Shown: positions 42,372 to 51,737, numbered from the stretch's first letter. The stretch is 64,000 bases of DNA from Terriglobia bacterium (GCA_021325235.1 JAJPHN010000015.1:1-64000); one strand, 5' to 3'. Numbers and translations are program-made. Notes: generated from the sequence alone by a model not told the origin.

Positions 42372-44015
42372 TCATTCGCTGTGATCAATTGGCATCCGCG
42401 GCGGCTGGGTGTGCGGAGCTGCATCGCTTGGCAATCCTCGGAATCGTGGGCCTGCATTTCGTAACCGCCGTGCCGCGCCGGAAAAAGTTCGTTCTACGCG
42501 TTGTGCACCCGATGCCAGCATTTCCCGGCGCTTCGGTGCGGGGGGGTTTGGTTTTACGCCGATGACGGAACTGGCCGATTCAGGTGCGGAACCGGATGCG
42601 CCATGCGAACCGTCGCCCACAGGTTCGCCAGACACGCTGGCTTGATCGCTGGCACCAGCGCCATTGCCTGGCGAAGCCGATTGAGCACGCGACGCAACCG
42701 GGACTGAATAGGAGCGAAAGCCCGCAGCCGGACGCTGCGCTTCGAAACCCGAACCGGCTAAACCTTCGCCGTCCAATGATGACAAAACAGATCGCACGGG
42801 CGCTGATGACCCCGCGCTTGGAGTTGGTGGAGGCGTCGCGGCGGCACCGCGGCTAACTGTCATGCTCGGTTGTTTTGGGCCGCCATTAGCTGATGCTCCT
42901 ACGGGCAGACTTCGTGGCGGAGGAACGCTTCCCGTCGAACTCGCCCCGCCGATGCCCAGGAGTGAGCGGGATGCCGCTCCCCCGCCGAGAGTAGTACCAG
43001 CGCTGGTGCCTGGGGCAGCGGTAGCGCCGGCAACGGCAGCAATCGCGCTCGCACCGACGGAAGCGACCATTGCGGCGCCGCCCACCACGGCCGTTCCCGT
43101 GGAAACCAAATCGCCGCCAGAAAGAGCCGGAGATCCGCCAAGGACAGCGGCGAACAATTTCGGCACCTGCCAGCAGAGCGCCATAAATATGAGTCCGGCG
43201 CCCATCACGTCAAATGCGGTCATACTGGGGTTCGGCGAGGTTCCGATACCGTTCGCCTCACTGAGCCAGCCGTTTGAGAGGTTCAGGCCAGCCGCGATCA
43301 GCATGTAGAGGATCATGATTTTCACGCCCGTCGAGACGCCGAGGCCGATATAACGCTCCACGTAGGGCGTTGTCCATCGGGAGCCTCCGAAGCCCAGAAA
43401 AATCACGCCAGCCGACACGACCAGGTAACTTTCAACAATGGCGACGATGTACTGGATGGTGATTGCAGTGAAGCCCAGTACGACCAGCGCCGCTGCGATC
43501 ATGACAGCGATAGATGTCGCTGGATTGGTAAAAAAAGCTGATGTGCTGGCGGCTCCCATGAGCGCCCCCGCGATATTTAGGCCCGTCATGAAAACATCAG
43601 AGGGCGCGAGTCCCTGATTACCGCTGATGCCTGCGGCAGCGCCGCCGAGCTGGCTAAAGCTATCGATGATTGCGGGAATCCACTGCCGGCCATAGAGCAG
43701 TAACGCATAAAATGCGCCGAGCCACATGATTTTGCGAATGAGCGCGGAAGTCCACGACTGTAAATCGGATTTCTCCAGCGCCATGACCGCCGCACTCCAG
43801 GCGAATTCAATCATGGCTAGAAGGGCGAAAAGGGTATTCGCGTAAGGCCAGATGTTCGTAATCCAGGTGATTCGGAAGTTCCGATACTGTTGGAGAATCT
43901 GACTCGGGTTGTTGGAGGAAATTTGTGCGCTGGCAGATGGCGCGCAACACAGCGCGACCGCGCATATGCCCAGTGCGATCCAACATGGCCGGAGCTTGTT
44001 ACTGCGAATGGACAC
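42372..44015 (-). CDS. trbL: TrbL/VirB6 polytopic membrane protein
   Basis: 547 residues: signal peptide (LGICAVALCCAPSASAQ), then six or more membrane helices (about 45-320) with conserved WKSxxx-like and GGSRWTTPYVERYIGLGVST segments typical of TrbL. A long Ser/Ala/Gly/Pro-rich C-terminal tail of more than 200 residues follows and is probably disordered in the cytosol. TrbL/VirB6 forms part of the inner membrane DNA channel. It is the largest non-ATPase gene of the operon. Confidence 0.92.
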   Translation of the reverse strand: MSIRSNKLRPCWIALGICAVALCCAPSASAQISSNNPSQILQQYRNFRITWITNIWPYANTLFALLAMIEFAWSAAVMALEKSDLQSWTSALIRKIMWLGAFYALLLYGRQWIPAIIDSFSQLGGAAAGISGNQGLAPSDVFMTGLNIAGALMGAASTSAFFTNPATSIAVMIAAALVVLGFTAITIQYIVAIVESYLVVSAGVIFLGFGGSRWTTPYVERYIGLGVSTGVKIMILYMLIAAGLNLSNGWLSEANGIGTSPNPSMTAFDVMGAGLIFMALCWQVPKLFAAVLGGSPALSGGDLVSTGTAVVGGAAMVASVGASAIAAVAGATAAPGTSAGTTLGGGAASRSLLGIGGASSTGSVPPPRSLPVGASANGGPKQPSMTVSRGAAATPPPTPSAGSSAPVRSVLSSLDGEGLAGSGFEAQRPAAGFRSYSVPVASRAQSASPGNGAGASDQASVSGEPVGDGSHGASGSAPESASSVIGVKPNPPAPKRREMLASGAQRVERTFSGAARRLRNAGPRFRGLPSDAAPHTQPPRMPIDHSE

Positions 44016-44071
44016 ACATCTCCTGTTGCGCCCCTTAAGCGCGCTTTATTGACCGTTTCAGGAACTGTTTC

Positions 44072-44428
44072 TCAGTGCCAACCTGGGCCGAATTTCTTGC
44101 CGTCTGATTTCAGCGGGTTCTGCCGTTGGCGGTAAAACATGGAGGCATTCTGCGCCGCCGTGCAAACGCGCCCTTCGGTGGTCGCGGACCAATTTGCATC
44201 TGCACGGCCGCGAACCGGCTTGCACATGTCATCGACCTGCATCGCCAGATCCTCGTGCTTTCGTAGCCAGTCTTCGATTTGCGGGGCCGGTGTTGAGGAC
44301 AAATTTCCTGCCCCAGCCCGCTCGACTTTGTCCACAATTTCGCTGTGGGGTTCTGGCTGAGTACATGCAGCGGCGATCAGCCAGAACATCGAACATAGAG
44401 CGATTCCCGTGAGGTGCCGCAACTTCAT
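44072..44428 (-). CDS. Lipoprotein in the trbK position (possible entry exclusion)
   Basis: 118 residues starting MKLRHLTGIALCSMF. A hydrophobic stretch leads to AAAC (Cys22), a permissive lipobox, so it is probably a lipoprotein. Its place between trbJ and trbL is that of trbK, which codes for an entry-exclusion lipoprotein in IncP-type systems, but it is longer and shows no clear similarity. Four other Cys could form disulfides. The last ten residues DGKKFGPGWH closely match the C-terminus of TrbJ. An alternative ATG at 44440 overlaps trbJ. Confidence 0.7.
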   Translation of the reverse strand: MKLRHLTGIALCSMFWLIAAACTQPEPHSEIVDKVERAGAGNLSSTPAPQIEDWLRKHEDLAMQVDDMCKPVRGRADANWSATTEGRVCTAAQNASMFYRQRQNPLKSDGKKFGPGWH

Positions 44429-44430
44429 GG

Positions 44431-45144
44431 CTAATTCCATCCTGGACCAAATTTCTGACTGTCGGACGATGCAGGGCTGTACGTGAAAAATCGCTGAGCC
44501 GCGGCCTGGCTTGCGGCCTGCTGCTGAACCATGGCAGCTTGATAAGCCTGCTTGCTCGACATGTCCGCGATCATCAATTGTCTCAATTTCATAAGTTGCT
44601 CGACCTGCTGTTCGGCGATGGTTCCCACGGTTTGCATTGCCTCTAAGCGGCCGGTAGAGCTCTGCAGGGAGGCCCTGAGCGAGTTGATGACGGCCTGTTC
44701 CGTTTGAAGCTGCTGTCCTTGTAACCCGGCAGCGCGAAGCGTGCCAAGCGTGGTGTCGAGGGAGGTCTGCGCCCAATTCCGATATTGTGTGTAGAACGGA
44801 CCGGTGTTGTAGCCGTAACCGGGATAAGTCTGCCGAAATAGTTGGTCCACGTTCCCCAGTGAATATGCGAGTGCTTGGCCACCTTGGACGATTGTCGCGA
44901 GCGCATTTATGTCGTTCGTAATTGCGCCGAAGGTATACCCCGACACCGAGCGCGTGTTTTTCAGCATGTCCGCGTACATATTTAATTCGTTCGCGAGCTG
45001 CTGGCCCTGGCGGATGTACTGCATGACCAATTGCGCATGGTTCAACAGTTGGGTAATCTCTGTCGCGAACGCCCCGGCCTGAACGGGTTGCGGGGCTTGA
45101 AGCGAGAGCAGCGAAATCAGCACTATGGTTAAGCGCTTGCGCAT
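44431..45144 (-). CDS. trbJ: TrbJ/VirB5-like conjugative transfer protein
   Basis: 237 residues from ATG 45144 with GAGGAGGAA upstream. A signal peptide (TIVLISLLSLQAPQPVQA) is followed by a helical periplasmic protein: FATEITQLLNHAQLVMQYIR, QQLANELNMYADMLKNT, GYTFGAITNDINALATIVQG and long Gln-rich helices. These match TrbJ (VirB5 counterpart, pilus tip or mating contact). The C-terminus SDSQKFGPGWN is shared with the next gene's product. The start overlaps the end of trbE by 16 bp. Confidence 0.92.
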   Translation of the reverse strand: MRKRLTIVLISLLSLQAPQPVQAGAFATEITQLLNHAQLVMQYIRQGQQLANELNMYADMLKNTRSVSGYTFGAITNDINALATIVQGGQALAYSLGNVDQLFRQTYPGYGYNTGPFYTQYRNWAQTSLDTTLGTLRAAGLQGQQLQTEQAVINSLRASLQSSTGRLEAMQTVGTIAEQQVEQLMKLRQLMIADMSSKQAYQAAMVQQQAASQAAAQRFFTYSPASSDSQKFGPGWN

Positions 45145-47624
45145 ACCGTTTCCTCCTCGGGTTGATAACAAAAGCTCGCGGCACTTTCGAGCCCCTGGTA
45201 GTACTCCGCCCACTCCGGCAAGCCTTTGAACCGGAGCCATTCGGTTCGCCACGAATCGGGATATTCATTCATGACAGTCTCTACAATTTGGCGCTCCTCC
45301 CGGCCGTTCACGCCAACCCAGGAAAGTGCGACTTTGCCGATCCCGAAATTCACCAGGCGGCGGCCGAGCTTGCTAACCACGTAATAGTGCTGTTTCGGAA
45401 TACTTACCTGAAGAATGTCTAACTCCCGTTCATTCAGCCCGAGGCGCGCGTAGAATTCTCGTGATGCTGGATTTTTTGCTTCGGCATTTGGCAGCAGAAT
45501 CTTTGTCGGGCAGTTTTCGAGCACAACATCAGCAATCGGCGAATTCGCGATATCACTAATCTGTTGAGTTGCCATAACGACAACAGCGTTCTTACGCCGC
45601 ATCGTCTTCAGCCAGTCTCTGAGGCGATCACGGAAGAGCTCATGCTGGAGATAAGACCATGCTTCATCGAGCAGGATGAGCGTGGGCGAGCCATCGAGTC
45701 TCTGCTCGATTCTCCTGAACAGGTATAGCAGGACCGGAATCACAGCCTTATCGTCCAATTGCAGAAGATTCTCTGTCTCGAATGCCAGCATTCGGCCATC
45801 TCCGAGGCAATCGTAATCGGCATCGAGAAGCGTTCCGAGAGGACCTGTCACGGTGAAGTGCTGGAGAGCTTCCCGGATTTCGAGATCTTGCACGTTAGCC
45901 GATAATTCTGTCAGCGTTCGCGTTGGCGAAAGCCGGAGCTGGATGACAGCCTCCGCAACGGCGTTCCTGTGCTTTGGAGTGAACCGCAGCCTGCTCAGCG
46001 CGCAGAGAATTTCAATCCAACCAACGGCCCATGCAACATCCGCCTCAGCGTCGATATCGCGGAGCGGGCAAAAAGACAACTCCGACTCGGGACCGGCCAG
46101 ATCGTAGAATTCGCCGCCCAGCGCCGCCGTAAGCATCCAAATCGAATAGCCTCTATCGAACGCGAAGACTTGCGCTCGCGGATACCGGAACCATTGAGCC
46201 GCGATCAGGCCGAGGGCCGTCGACTTGCCGGCGCCGGTAGGCCCTACGATCAGTGTGTGGCCCAGATCGGAAACGTGGAGATTAAACCGGAATGGAGTCG
46301 CGCCGGTTGTTGCTCCATAAAGAAGGGGCGGGCTGCTCTTCGGCATGAGTGGGCTGGGGTTTTCTCGCAGGCCCGCCCAAACTGAGGTAATCGGCATCAT
46401 GTCCGCCAGGTTCAGCGTATGCAAGAGAACGCGGCGCACATTCGAATAGCCGTCTCCCGGCAGGGACCCGCGCCATGCTTCCAGCGCATTGACATCTTCG
46501 ATGCGGCAGGAAAATCCCAGGTTCTGAACGGTCTTCATCACCAGCCTCGTGTTCTCGTAAAGCCGCTCGGGATTCTCGTCGAGGCATACGATATTGGCGC
46601 TGTATTGGCAGAACTGCACATCGCCTGCGGCTGCAACGCCCATCGATTGCTCTGCATCCGCGGCCATTTCCTGAGCGTGAATGTCAATCGCGCCGCTGTG
46701 CGTTCGCAAAATCTGATCCTTCCAGCCGCGGATCTTGGAGCGCCATTTCTTGCGATGTTTGTCGAGCAGGCGTCGGGCCTCCTCCGGGTCGATAAAAATC
46801 GCGCGCGTGTTCCAGCGGTACTCAATCGGGAGCTCATCGAGCTCGCGCAGTATTCCGGGCGAACTCATGCGAGGGAAGCCGTCAATGGCCACCACAGAAA
46901 TGTATTTGCGCCCGATGCGAGGTTCTATGCCGCCATAGAGATCCTCGCAAGCGAGTATCTCGTTCAGGTAGCACGGTATCTCCGGCAAAGCGAACGGATG
47001 ATCCACGCCGCTGACGCACCGGCGCAGATATCGGAGCAGCCGGTCATAAACATGCTCCCGACCATAATCATCAACGGTGCTGATGCTCCGCAGCCGCTCT
47101 GTCTGGAAGAGTTGTCCGAATACATTCTCAAACGCATCCAGCTTTAGCCGGAAGTGATCGAGGTGACGCGCAGCGGCCCGGTTAGCGTTGGCTGCTCCGC
47201 TGCCTTCGAACAGCCAGCCTTTTACCCGTTCCTCCATTTCGGGTGGGGGCAGATATGTGAGCGTCAAGAAGTATTCACTTTCAAAGTGAGCGCCTTCTGC
47301 CATGAATTGCTGCCGCCGTTCATCATCGATAACACGCGTAACCGGTTCGGGAAAGGCGTCCGAGTCCGGGTAGCCGGGCGCGCAGGAGCGAATTGCATCG
47401 CACTGCATCATCCAGCCGGAACCGAGGCGCAATACCTGATTCAAACGGGCGCTCAGCGCGTCCATTTCAGCGGCAGCGGCCGACATCATGTCCGGGCCTC
47501 GATAGGACCAGCCCGCGAGTAGTGAGCCATCCTGCTGCAGAAGAATGCCATCCTCGACTAACGCGTACGGAAGCAAGAGATCCGCGAGTCCGCGGGGTTG
47601 AATCCGATTTTCATTGCGTTGCAT
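45129..47624 (-). CDS. trbE: TrbE/VirB4 ATPase
   Basis: 831 residues from ATG 47624 (AAGGA eight bases upstream). An N-terminal CagE/TrbE domain (QPRGLADLLLPYALVEDGIL) is followed by a RecA-like ATPase domain with Walker A VGPTGAGKST (about 460-469), Walker B LILLDEAWSYL and ATQQISDIANSPIADVVLEN. VirB4 ATPases power pilus assembly and substrate transfer at the inner membrane. Full length for the family, no frameshift. Confidence 0.95.
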   Translation of the reverse strand: MQRNENRIQPRGLADLLLPYALVEDGILLQQDGSLLAGWSYRGPDMMSAAAAEMDALSARLNQVLRLGSGWMMQCDAIRSCAPGYPDSDAFPEPVTRVIDDERRQQFMAEGAHFESEYFLTLTYLPPPEMEERVKGWLFEGSGAANANRAAARHLDHFRLKLDAFENVFGQLFQTERLRSISTVDDYGREHVYDRLLRYLRRCVSGVDHPFALPEIPCYLNEILACEDLYGGIEPRIGRKYISVVAIDGFPRMSSPGILRELDELPIEYRWNTRAIFIDPEEARRLLDKHRKKWRSKIRGWKDQILRTHSGAIDIHAQEMAADAEQSMGVAAAGDVQFCQYSANIVCLDENPERLYENTRLVMKTVQNLGFSCRIEDVNALEAWRGSLPGDGYSNVRRVLLHTLNLADMMPITSVWAGLRENPSPLMPKSSPPLLYGATTGATPFRFNLHVSDLGHTLIVGPTGAGKSTALGLIAAQWFRYPRAQVFAFDRGYSIWMLTAALGGEFYDLAGPESELSFCPLRDIDAEADVAWAVGWIEILCALSRLRFTPKHRNAVAEAVIQLRLSPTRTLTELSANVQDLEIREALQHFTVTGPLGTLLDADYDCLGDGRMLAFETENLLQLDDKAVIPVLLYLFRRIEQRLDGSPTLILLDEAWSYLQHELFRDRLRDWLKTMRRKNAVVVMATQQISDIANSPIADVVLENCPTKILLPNAEAKNPASREFYARLGLNERELDILQVSIPKQHYYVVSKLGRRLVNFGIGKVALSWVGVNGREERQIVETVMNEYPDSWRTEWLRFKGLPEWAEYYQGLESAASFCYQPEEETVCASA

Positions 47625-47635
47625 GCGAGTGATCC

Positions 47636-47953
47636 TTATCTCCAACGGGAAGGATGTGAAAGGCACGAGCTGAATAGACCGCTTTTTGCCGGGTAAAACG
47701 CCCGATATCGTATGTGCCGCATATAAACCTGACGCAGCATTGGATCGGCTTTACCCATGCGCTGCAGAACAGCAACCGCGCCTAGCCAGAGTGCCACTGC
47801 AAGAAGAATCCCCCAGAGCGTCGCGAGGCTGAAGGCCAGAGCAACAGAGATTAGGAGCATTACTAAGACCAGTTCCCGATCCCCGCCAAGAATCTGGTTT
47901 GGCCGGTTCGCCGACTGGTGAATCATGATTTCTCTGGGTACGTCTGCGGTCAT
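47636..47953 (-). CDS. trbD: TrbD/VirB3 inner membrane protein
   Basis: 105 residues: IHQSANRPNQILGGDRELVL is the TrbD signature, then two close membrane helices (about 30-62) and KADPMLRQVYMRHIRYRAFY. VirB3-type proteins work with the VirB4 ATPase encoded 11 bp downstream. A shorter start at 47926 is possible. Confidence 0.93.
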   Translation of the reverse strand: MTADVPREIMIHQSANRPNQILGGDRELVLVMLLISVALAFSLATLWGILLAVALWLGAVAVLQRMGKADPMLRQVYMRHIRYRAFYPAKSGLFSSCLSHPSRWR

Positions 47954-47956
47954 GCT

Positions 47957-48295
47957 CTACACCACCGCCGCATTCACGCCGAATGCGCTCGCGAGCATGG
48001 GCGCGGCGAAGACGAGAACAGAGACGACCAAACCGACCATACAAGCCCGTCTTCCGAACTCGGTGAGTTCGCCGCCCCAAAGCATCGTTCCGCCCGCGAT
48101 AGCGATACCGATGAGACCGATTGCGTATGCCACCGGCCCCGTAAGCGAGGTGGCGATTAACTGCATCGGCCGCTCCCACGGCAGATTGCCGGAAGTGGCT
48201 GCGTTGAGCTTTACGCTGAACGCCCAAGCCAGAGCCAAGGGCGTCCCGAGCTTTGAAGCAACGTTCGAACGCCTTGAAATCAAAGAATGTTTCAC
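47957..48295 (-). CDS. trbC: TrbC/VirB2 pilin
   Basis: 112 residues from GTG 48295, chosen because GGAGG lies eight bases upstream; the open frame runs further into trbB but without support. Two hydrophobic helices (about 50-78 and 86-107, AYAIGLIGIAIAGGTMLWGG and MVGLVVSVLVFAAPMLASAF) and a short basic loop GELTEFGRRAC are the standard VirB2/TrbC pilin layout. It would form the conjugative pilus. Confidence 0.88.
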   Translation of the reverse strand: MKHSLISRRSNVASKLGTPLALAWAFSVKLNAATSGNLPWERPMQLIATSLTGPVAYAIGLIGIAIAGGTMLWGGELTEFGRRACMVGLVVSVLVFAAPMLASAFGVNAAVV

Positions 48296-48323
48296 GAATA
48301 AACCTCCAGGTTGATGTTTTCCT

Positions 48324-49352
48324 CTAAACGTGCTCGACCAGGTATTGGCCATTGGCATACCCGGTGACGAGCAAAAGCTCTCGAACCTTCCGGCCTGCGG
48401 CGAGTTGCGGCTCGCCATCAATGAAGACAACCAGATCCACCGCCTCGGCAATCAGTGTTTGCTGCGGGGCGCTGATAGCCTCTGCCACCAGGCTTTCAAG
48501 CCGAATCAAACCGCTCACGGCATCGTTGGCGTGCACGGTGGCCATGCCACCTGGATGACCCGTGTTCCATGCTTTTAACAGCGTGTGAGCTTCAGCGCCG
48601 CGGACCTCGCCGACAATAATTCGGGTCGGCTGCAGGCGCATACAGGCGCGCAGGCATTGGAGCATCGTCACATTGCCGACTGCGCGCAGATCCAAATAGT
48701 TTTCCGCTGGGCATTGAAGCTCTGTCGTGTCTTCTATCGAAATCACCCGGTCATGCGGTGTAAGGGCCGCGAGGGTACCGAGACATGCGTTTACGAAGGT
48801 GGTTTTTCCGCTTCCGGTGGAACCCACCACGAGAATGTTCTTTTTCGCGCATATAGCGGCGCGGATAATATCGCCGTGTTTCAGGCCGCGAACCGAGTCG
48901 AGAAAATCGTCGTGCACTCGGATGTGATTGAGCGGATCGCTCTTTTCGGTGAGGATGCCCGCAGCTTCATACTCCTCTAACGGAAAGATGCGGCGAGGGC
49001 GCAAGCGAATAGCAAATACCGGGCGACGCACGACAGGCGGCACGATGCCCTCGAAACGGCTTCCGTCAATGGGAAGTTCCGTTTCGAGAATCGGATGATC
49101 GTGATTCAGCACCGTACCACGCCATGCCGCAATGGTGTTCAACGCGCTCGACGCCTGAGGCGCAGACATCTCCCCAGTGCGGTTGAAGCCTTCGCCCATT
49201 CGCTTGACCCAGACCGACCCATCGGGATTGAGCAGAATATCCTCCGCGAAAGCGTCGGTTAGGAAGGCCAGGATCTGATCGCCAAGCTCGCGCCTTAGTT
49301 TGGTTTCCAGGCGGTTTTGATGCTCGTCATGAACAACCGCGAGGTTTGGCAT
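48324..49352 (-). CDS. trbB: TrbB/VirB11 secretion ATPase
   Basis: 342 residues of the hexameric traffic ATPase family: LLNPDGSVWVKRMGEGFNRT in the N-terminal domain, Walker A VVGSTGSGKTTF, the Asp box ISIEDTTELQC, LRLQPTRIIVGEVRGAEAH (Walker B) and GHPGGMATVHANDA (His box). It is the first gene of the trb operon; the promoter should be in the 200 bp upstream. Works at the inner membrane to energise pilus assembly and DNA transfer. Confidence 0.95.
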   Translation of the reverse strand: MPNLAVVHDEHQNRLETKLRRELGDQILAFLTDAFAEDILLNPDGSVWVKRMGEGFNRTGEMSAPQASSALNTIAAWRGTVLNHDHPILETELPIDGSRFEGIVPPVVRRPVFAIRLRPRRIFPLEEYEAAGILTEKSDPLNHIRVHDDFLDSVRGLKHGDIIRAAICAKKNILVVGSTGSGKTTFVNACLGTLAALTPHDRVISIEDTTELQCPAENYLDLRAVGNVTMLQCLRACMRLQPTRIIVGEVRGAEAHTLLKAWNTGHPGGMATVHANDAVSGLIRLESLVAEAISAPQQTLIAEAVDLVVFIDGEPQLAAGRKVRELLLVTGYANGQYLVEHV

Positions 49353-49556
49353 CTATCGTTGCTCCGTTGGCGGGCCAGCTCTCGATCCCGGCCTCTAAGT
49401 ACTAAGAGACGGAAAGAGGCGGGTGAGGGACGGCGGGCAGAAAGTTTTTTCGCGGAGCGCTTGGTTTTCTGCGACTCTTATGCCCCTGAGTCGTTTTGCT
49501 AACCAATGGGTGCGCCAAATGCGACACCGTCATCATGCGATTAACAGACTTCCTGG
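49353..49556. other. Region upstream of the trb operon
   Basis: 204 bp without a gene. On the minus strand a weak promoter pair, TTGGTT and CATAAG with about 18 bp spacing, lies near 49490-49520. No palindrome or repeat stands out. Confidence 0.3.
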
Positions 49557-50816
49557 TCAGCGGCCATATTGTTCGACGGTCGCCTCAGGCACGTTGCCGT
49601 TATCCAGTAAGGGTGCGTTCTCGTCTTTCAGATTCTTGTCGAGAAATTCGCGGACATATCTCTCGATAAGGTCCAGATTGTGCAGTACCTCGCCTTTTAC
49701 AGGGAATCCGTCCTGCCCCGCGAAAAGCAGCGGAATGTCGCTGAAACTTGGGTGCGCGATTCCGGGGGAACGTAATACGACGTCATAGCTTCCGGGGCGA
49801 GAACTCTGAAGCTGCTCTTCTTTTTTCTTGAAATACGCGGCGTGCTCGGCGGGCGTACCGGCCGTCTTTGATGCTGGGTGATAGGCCTCAAGAAACAGAA
49901 GTGGCTGCTTCAAGGTCGCGTGGTCCGGATACTCGGGAAGAGCGGCTATGGGAGGCATCCCACCATCAAGATCTACGCAGGCCTTAAAGCGGCCGTCGAG
50001 CTGACAGGCGCGCGCCGCAAATTCGGCGCCCGCTGAGTGACCCATTGCCGCGACACGGTTCAGGTCAATTCTGCCGGCGAGAAGAAACTGTCCAGTATCG
50101 CCCTTTTCCGCCGTCATGCGATCCAGCACGAACCGAACGTCGGCAGCTCCCTCACTAATTAAGTCCGAGGTATGCGCCACCATCCACTTAAATTGCTCGT
50201 CGGGAGTTAGTCCCGAAGGCATCGGCTCTTTGTGCCTCAGAACAACCCGGCCGTCAGGAAACCAAACAGCCAAAGCAATATAGGTGTGCTCGATAGAAGC
50301 AACCACGTATCCTCGGCTCACGAGATCCTCAATGAGACAAGTGTAGTTAAAACTCGTGCTGCCGAGGCCATGGGAGAAGATAATTACCGGGAATTGCCGT
50401 GGACTGTTTGCCACCCGCGCGCGTTCGGCAGCATGCGAGAAAATCGAGCCCGAAACCATTGCTGGCCACCTGCTGCCAAATTCCTGACGCATGCGGGCCT
50501 GAACTTCCGGTAGCGCATCCATGCGCTGTCCACCAGGAATGTAAAGCCCTTTCGCGTCCGCAGACTTTACGGAGGTTGGATACCAAAAATAAACCATCAA
50601 CTCGCGATGAGCTTTTGGCTCCAAGGAATACTGGTCCGGACGGGAGGTGTCGACCCAGCGATAGCCAACCCGTCCGATGCCAAATGGACCAGAAGGGACA
50701 GGTATTTTGGGCAATGCATCCGTGAGTTGTTCCGTTTGCATATTGCGAGCTTGGCCAAAAGCGGCGCAAAAACCCGCTATAAGACCAATGAGGATGACAT
50801 GCGTTATGCGTTGCAT
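49557..50816 (-). CDS. Exported alpha/beta hydrolase, PAF-acetylhydrolase-like
   Basis: 419 residues with a signal peptide (HVILIGLIAGFCAAFGQA). The hydrolase core shows VIIFSHGLGSTSFNYT (oxyanion region), the nucleophile Ser261 in AAMGHSAGAEFAAR, an Asp in ACVDLDGGMPP and a His in SPGIAHPSFSD, the order found in the platelet-activating-factor acetylhydrolase type II and dienelactone hydrolase families. It likely hydrolyses an ester in the periplasm. Lies 38 bp downstream of the slipin gene. Confidence 0.82.
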   Translation of the reverse strand: MQRITHVILIGLIAGFCAAFGQARNMQTEQLTDALPKIPVPSGPFGIGRVGYRWVDTSRPDQYSLEPKAHRELMVYFWYPTSVKSADAKGLYIPGGQRMDALPEVQARMRQEFGSRWPAMVSGSIFSHAAERARVANSPRQFPVIIFSHGLGSTSFNYTCLIEDLVSRGYVVASIEHTYIALAVWFPDGRVVLRHKEPMPSGLTPDEQFKWMVAHTSDLISEGAADVRFVLDRMTAEKGDTGQFLLAGRIDLNRVAAMGHSAGAEFAARACQLDGRFKACVDLDGGMPPIAALPEYPDHATLKQPLLFLEAYHPASKTAGTPAEHAAYFKKKEEQLQSSRPGSYDVVLRSPGIAHPSFSDIPLLFAGQDGFPVKGEVLHNLDLIERYVREFLDKNLKDENAPLLDNGNVPEATVEQYGR

Positions 50817-50854
50817 TTCTTCAAGTCACTTAAGTCGTTCATGTGGCGTTTCCC

Positions 50855-51730
50855 TTAGGTCATCGAGCCCTTTGCAAGTGCCGCAGTCGCCAAGTTTCCG
50901 CCCAGTCCCATGGTTTCGACTGCGGAGGAAGGCACAATGACCATAGAACCGCGTTCTTTAATGGCTTCATACAGCATGTTCATGGCCCGTAAATGTAACG
51001 CGACCGGATTGTCTTTGTATGTGGACGCTGCTTGCAGGAACTTATCTGAAATCTCAGTTTCTGCCTGGCCGAGAATGTTGCGCGCCTGGCGTTCCCGTTC
51101 GGCCTGAGCCTGGCGCGACATCGCATCTTCGAGCGCCTGAGGAATCCGCACGTCCCGGATCTCGACTGACTGCACGGTAATACCCCAGGAATTCGTCTTC
51201 TCGTCCAAAATGCGCTGTAACTCACGGCCGAGCGATTCGCGCTCGGTAATCATTTGTCCTAGCTCGTGGCGACCAATCGACTCCCGCAAGCCGGTTTGAG
51301 CACTCATAGTGATCGCTTGAACGAAGTCTTCAACTTCGAGAATCGATTTCTCTGCATTCCATACCAGCCAAAACACAATCGCATCCACATTCACTGGCAC
51401 GGTGTCGCGAGTCAGTGTCGATTCCGCCGTTACGCTGGCTACCCGAACTCTCTGGTCGACAAATCGGCTAAGGCTGTCTACGACTGGAATGATGTGGAAC
51501 ATTCCTGGCCCCCGTAAGCCGATGTAGCGGCCCAGGCGCAGCACTGCCACTTTTTCCCACTGGTCCGCTACTTTGATGGAAAATAATAGATACGTACCGA
51601 TTGCGATTCCGACGTACATAGGTGTCCGGCTATTCGTCGCAACCATCAACGCTGATCCAGCCGCAAGCGCGATGACAAATAGCGCTACCGCGATGCCGCT
51701 GATCTGGTGTTTATTTCGATCTCGCCACAT
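50855..51730 (-). CDS. Slipin / SPFH (band 7) membrane protein
   Basis: 291 residues from ATG 51730 (GAGGAGA upstream). Two close membrane helices (about 10-50) precede the SPFH domain: VAVLRLGRYIGLRGPGMFHI, VTAESTLTRDTVPVNVDAIV, SAQTGLRESIGRHELGQMIT and VQSVEIRDVRIPQALEDAMS, then a coiled-coil region and C-terminal SMVIVPSSAVETMGLGG. Slipins form membrane microdomain scaffolds. Seven bases separate it from the GntR gene. Confidence 0.92.
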   Translation of the reverse strand: MWRDRNKHQISGIAVALFVIALAAGSALMVATNSRTPMYVGIAIGTYLLFSIKVADQWEKVAVLRLGRYIGLRGPGMFHIIPVVDSLSRFVDQRVRVASVTAESTLTRDTVPVNVDAIVFWLVWNAEKSILEVEDFVQAITMSAQTGLRESIGRHELGQMITERESLGRELQRILDEKTNSWGITVQSVEIRDVRIPQALEDAMSRQAQAERERQARNILGQAETEISDKFLQAASTYKDNPVALHLRAMNMLYEAIKERGSMVIVPSSAVETMGLGGNLATAALAKGSMT

Positions 51731-51737
51731 AACAATT

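Larger units (their letters stand above)
36921..49352. mobile_element. Integrative conjugative element, left end (tRNA-Phe type, trb transfer system)
   Basis: The left boundary is the 3' part of tRNA-Phe. The integrase, excisionase-like protein, ribbon-helix-helix-like protein and a ten-gene mating-pair-formation operon are all on the minus strand with short gaps. The right boundary given is only the last clear transfer gene (trbB): I found no second copy of the tRNA 3' end before 64000. Relaxase and coupling protein genes are not in the window. The element may extend through the accessory genes to the right. Confidence 0.8.

Noticed and set aside
44072-45268. 398-codon minus-strand frame covering trbJ and the lipoprotein
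   Set aside because: The upstream 280 codons are an alternate frame of trbJ; only the C-terminal 118 codons from 44428 form a sensible lipoprotein.
46881-50470. Possible attR sites (GGCCACC stretches near 46885 and 50465)
   Set aside because: Only six to eight bases match the tRNA-Phe end and the T-arm sequence is missing, so they are chance matches.
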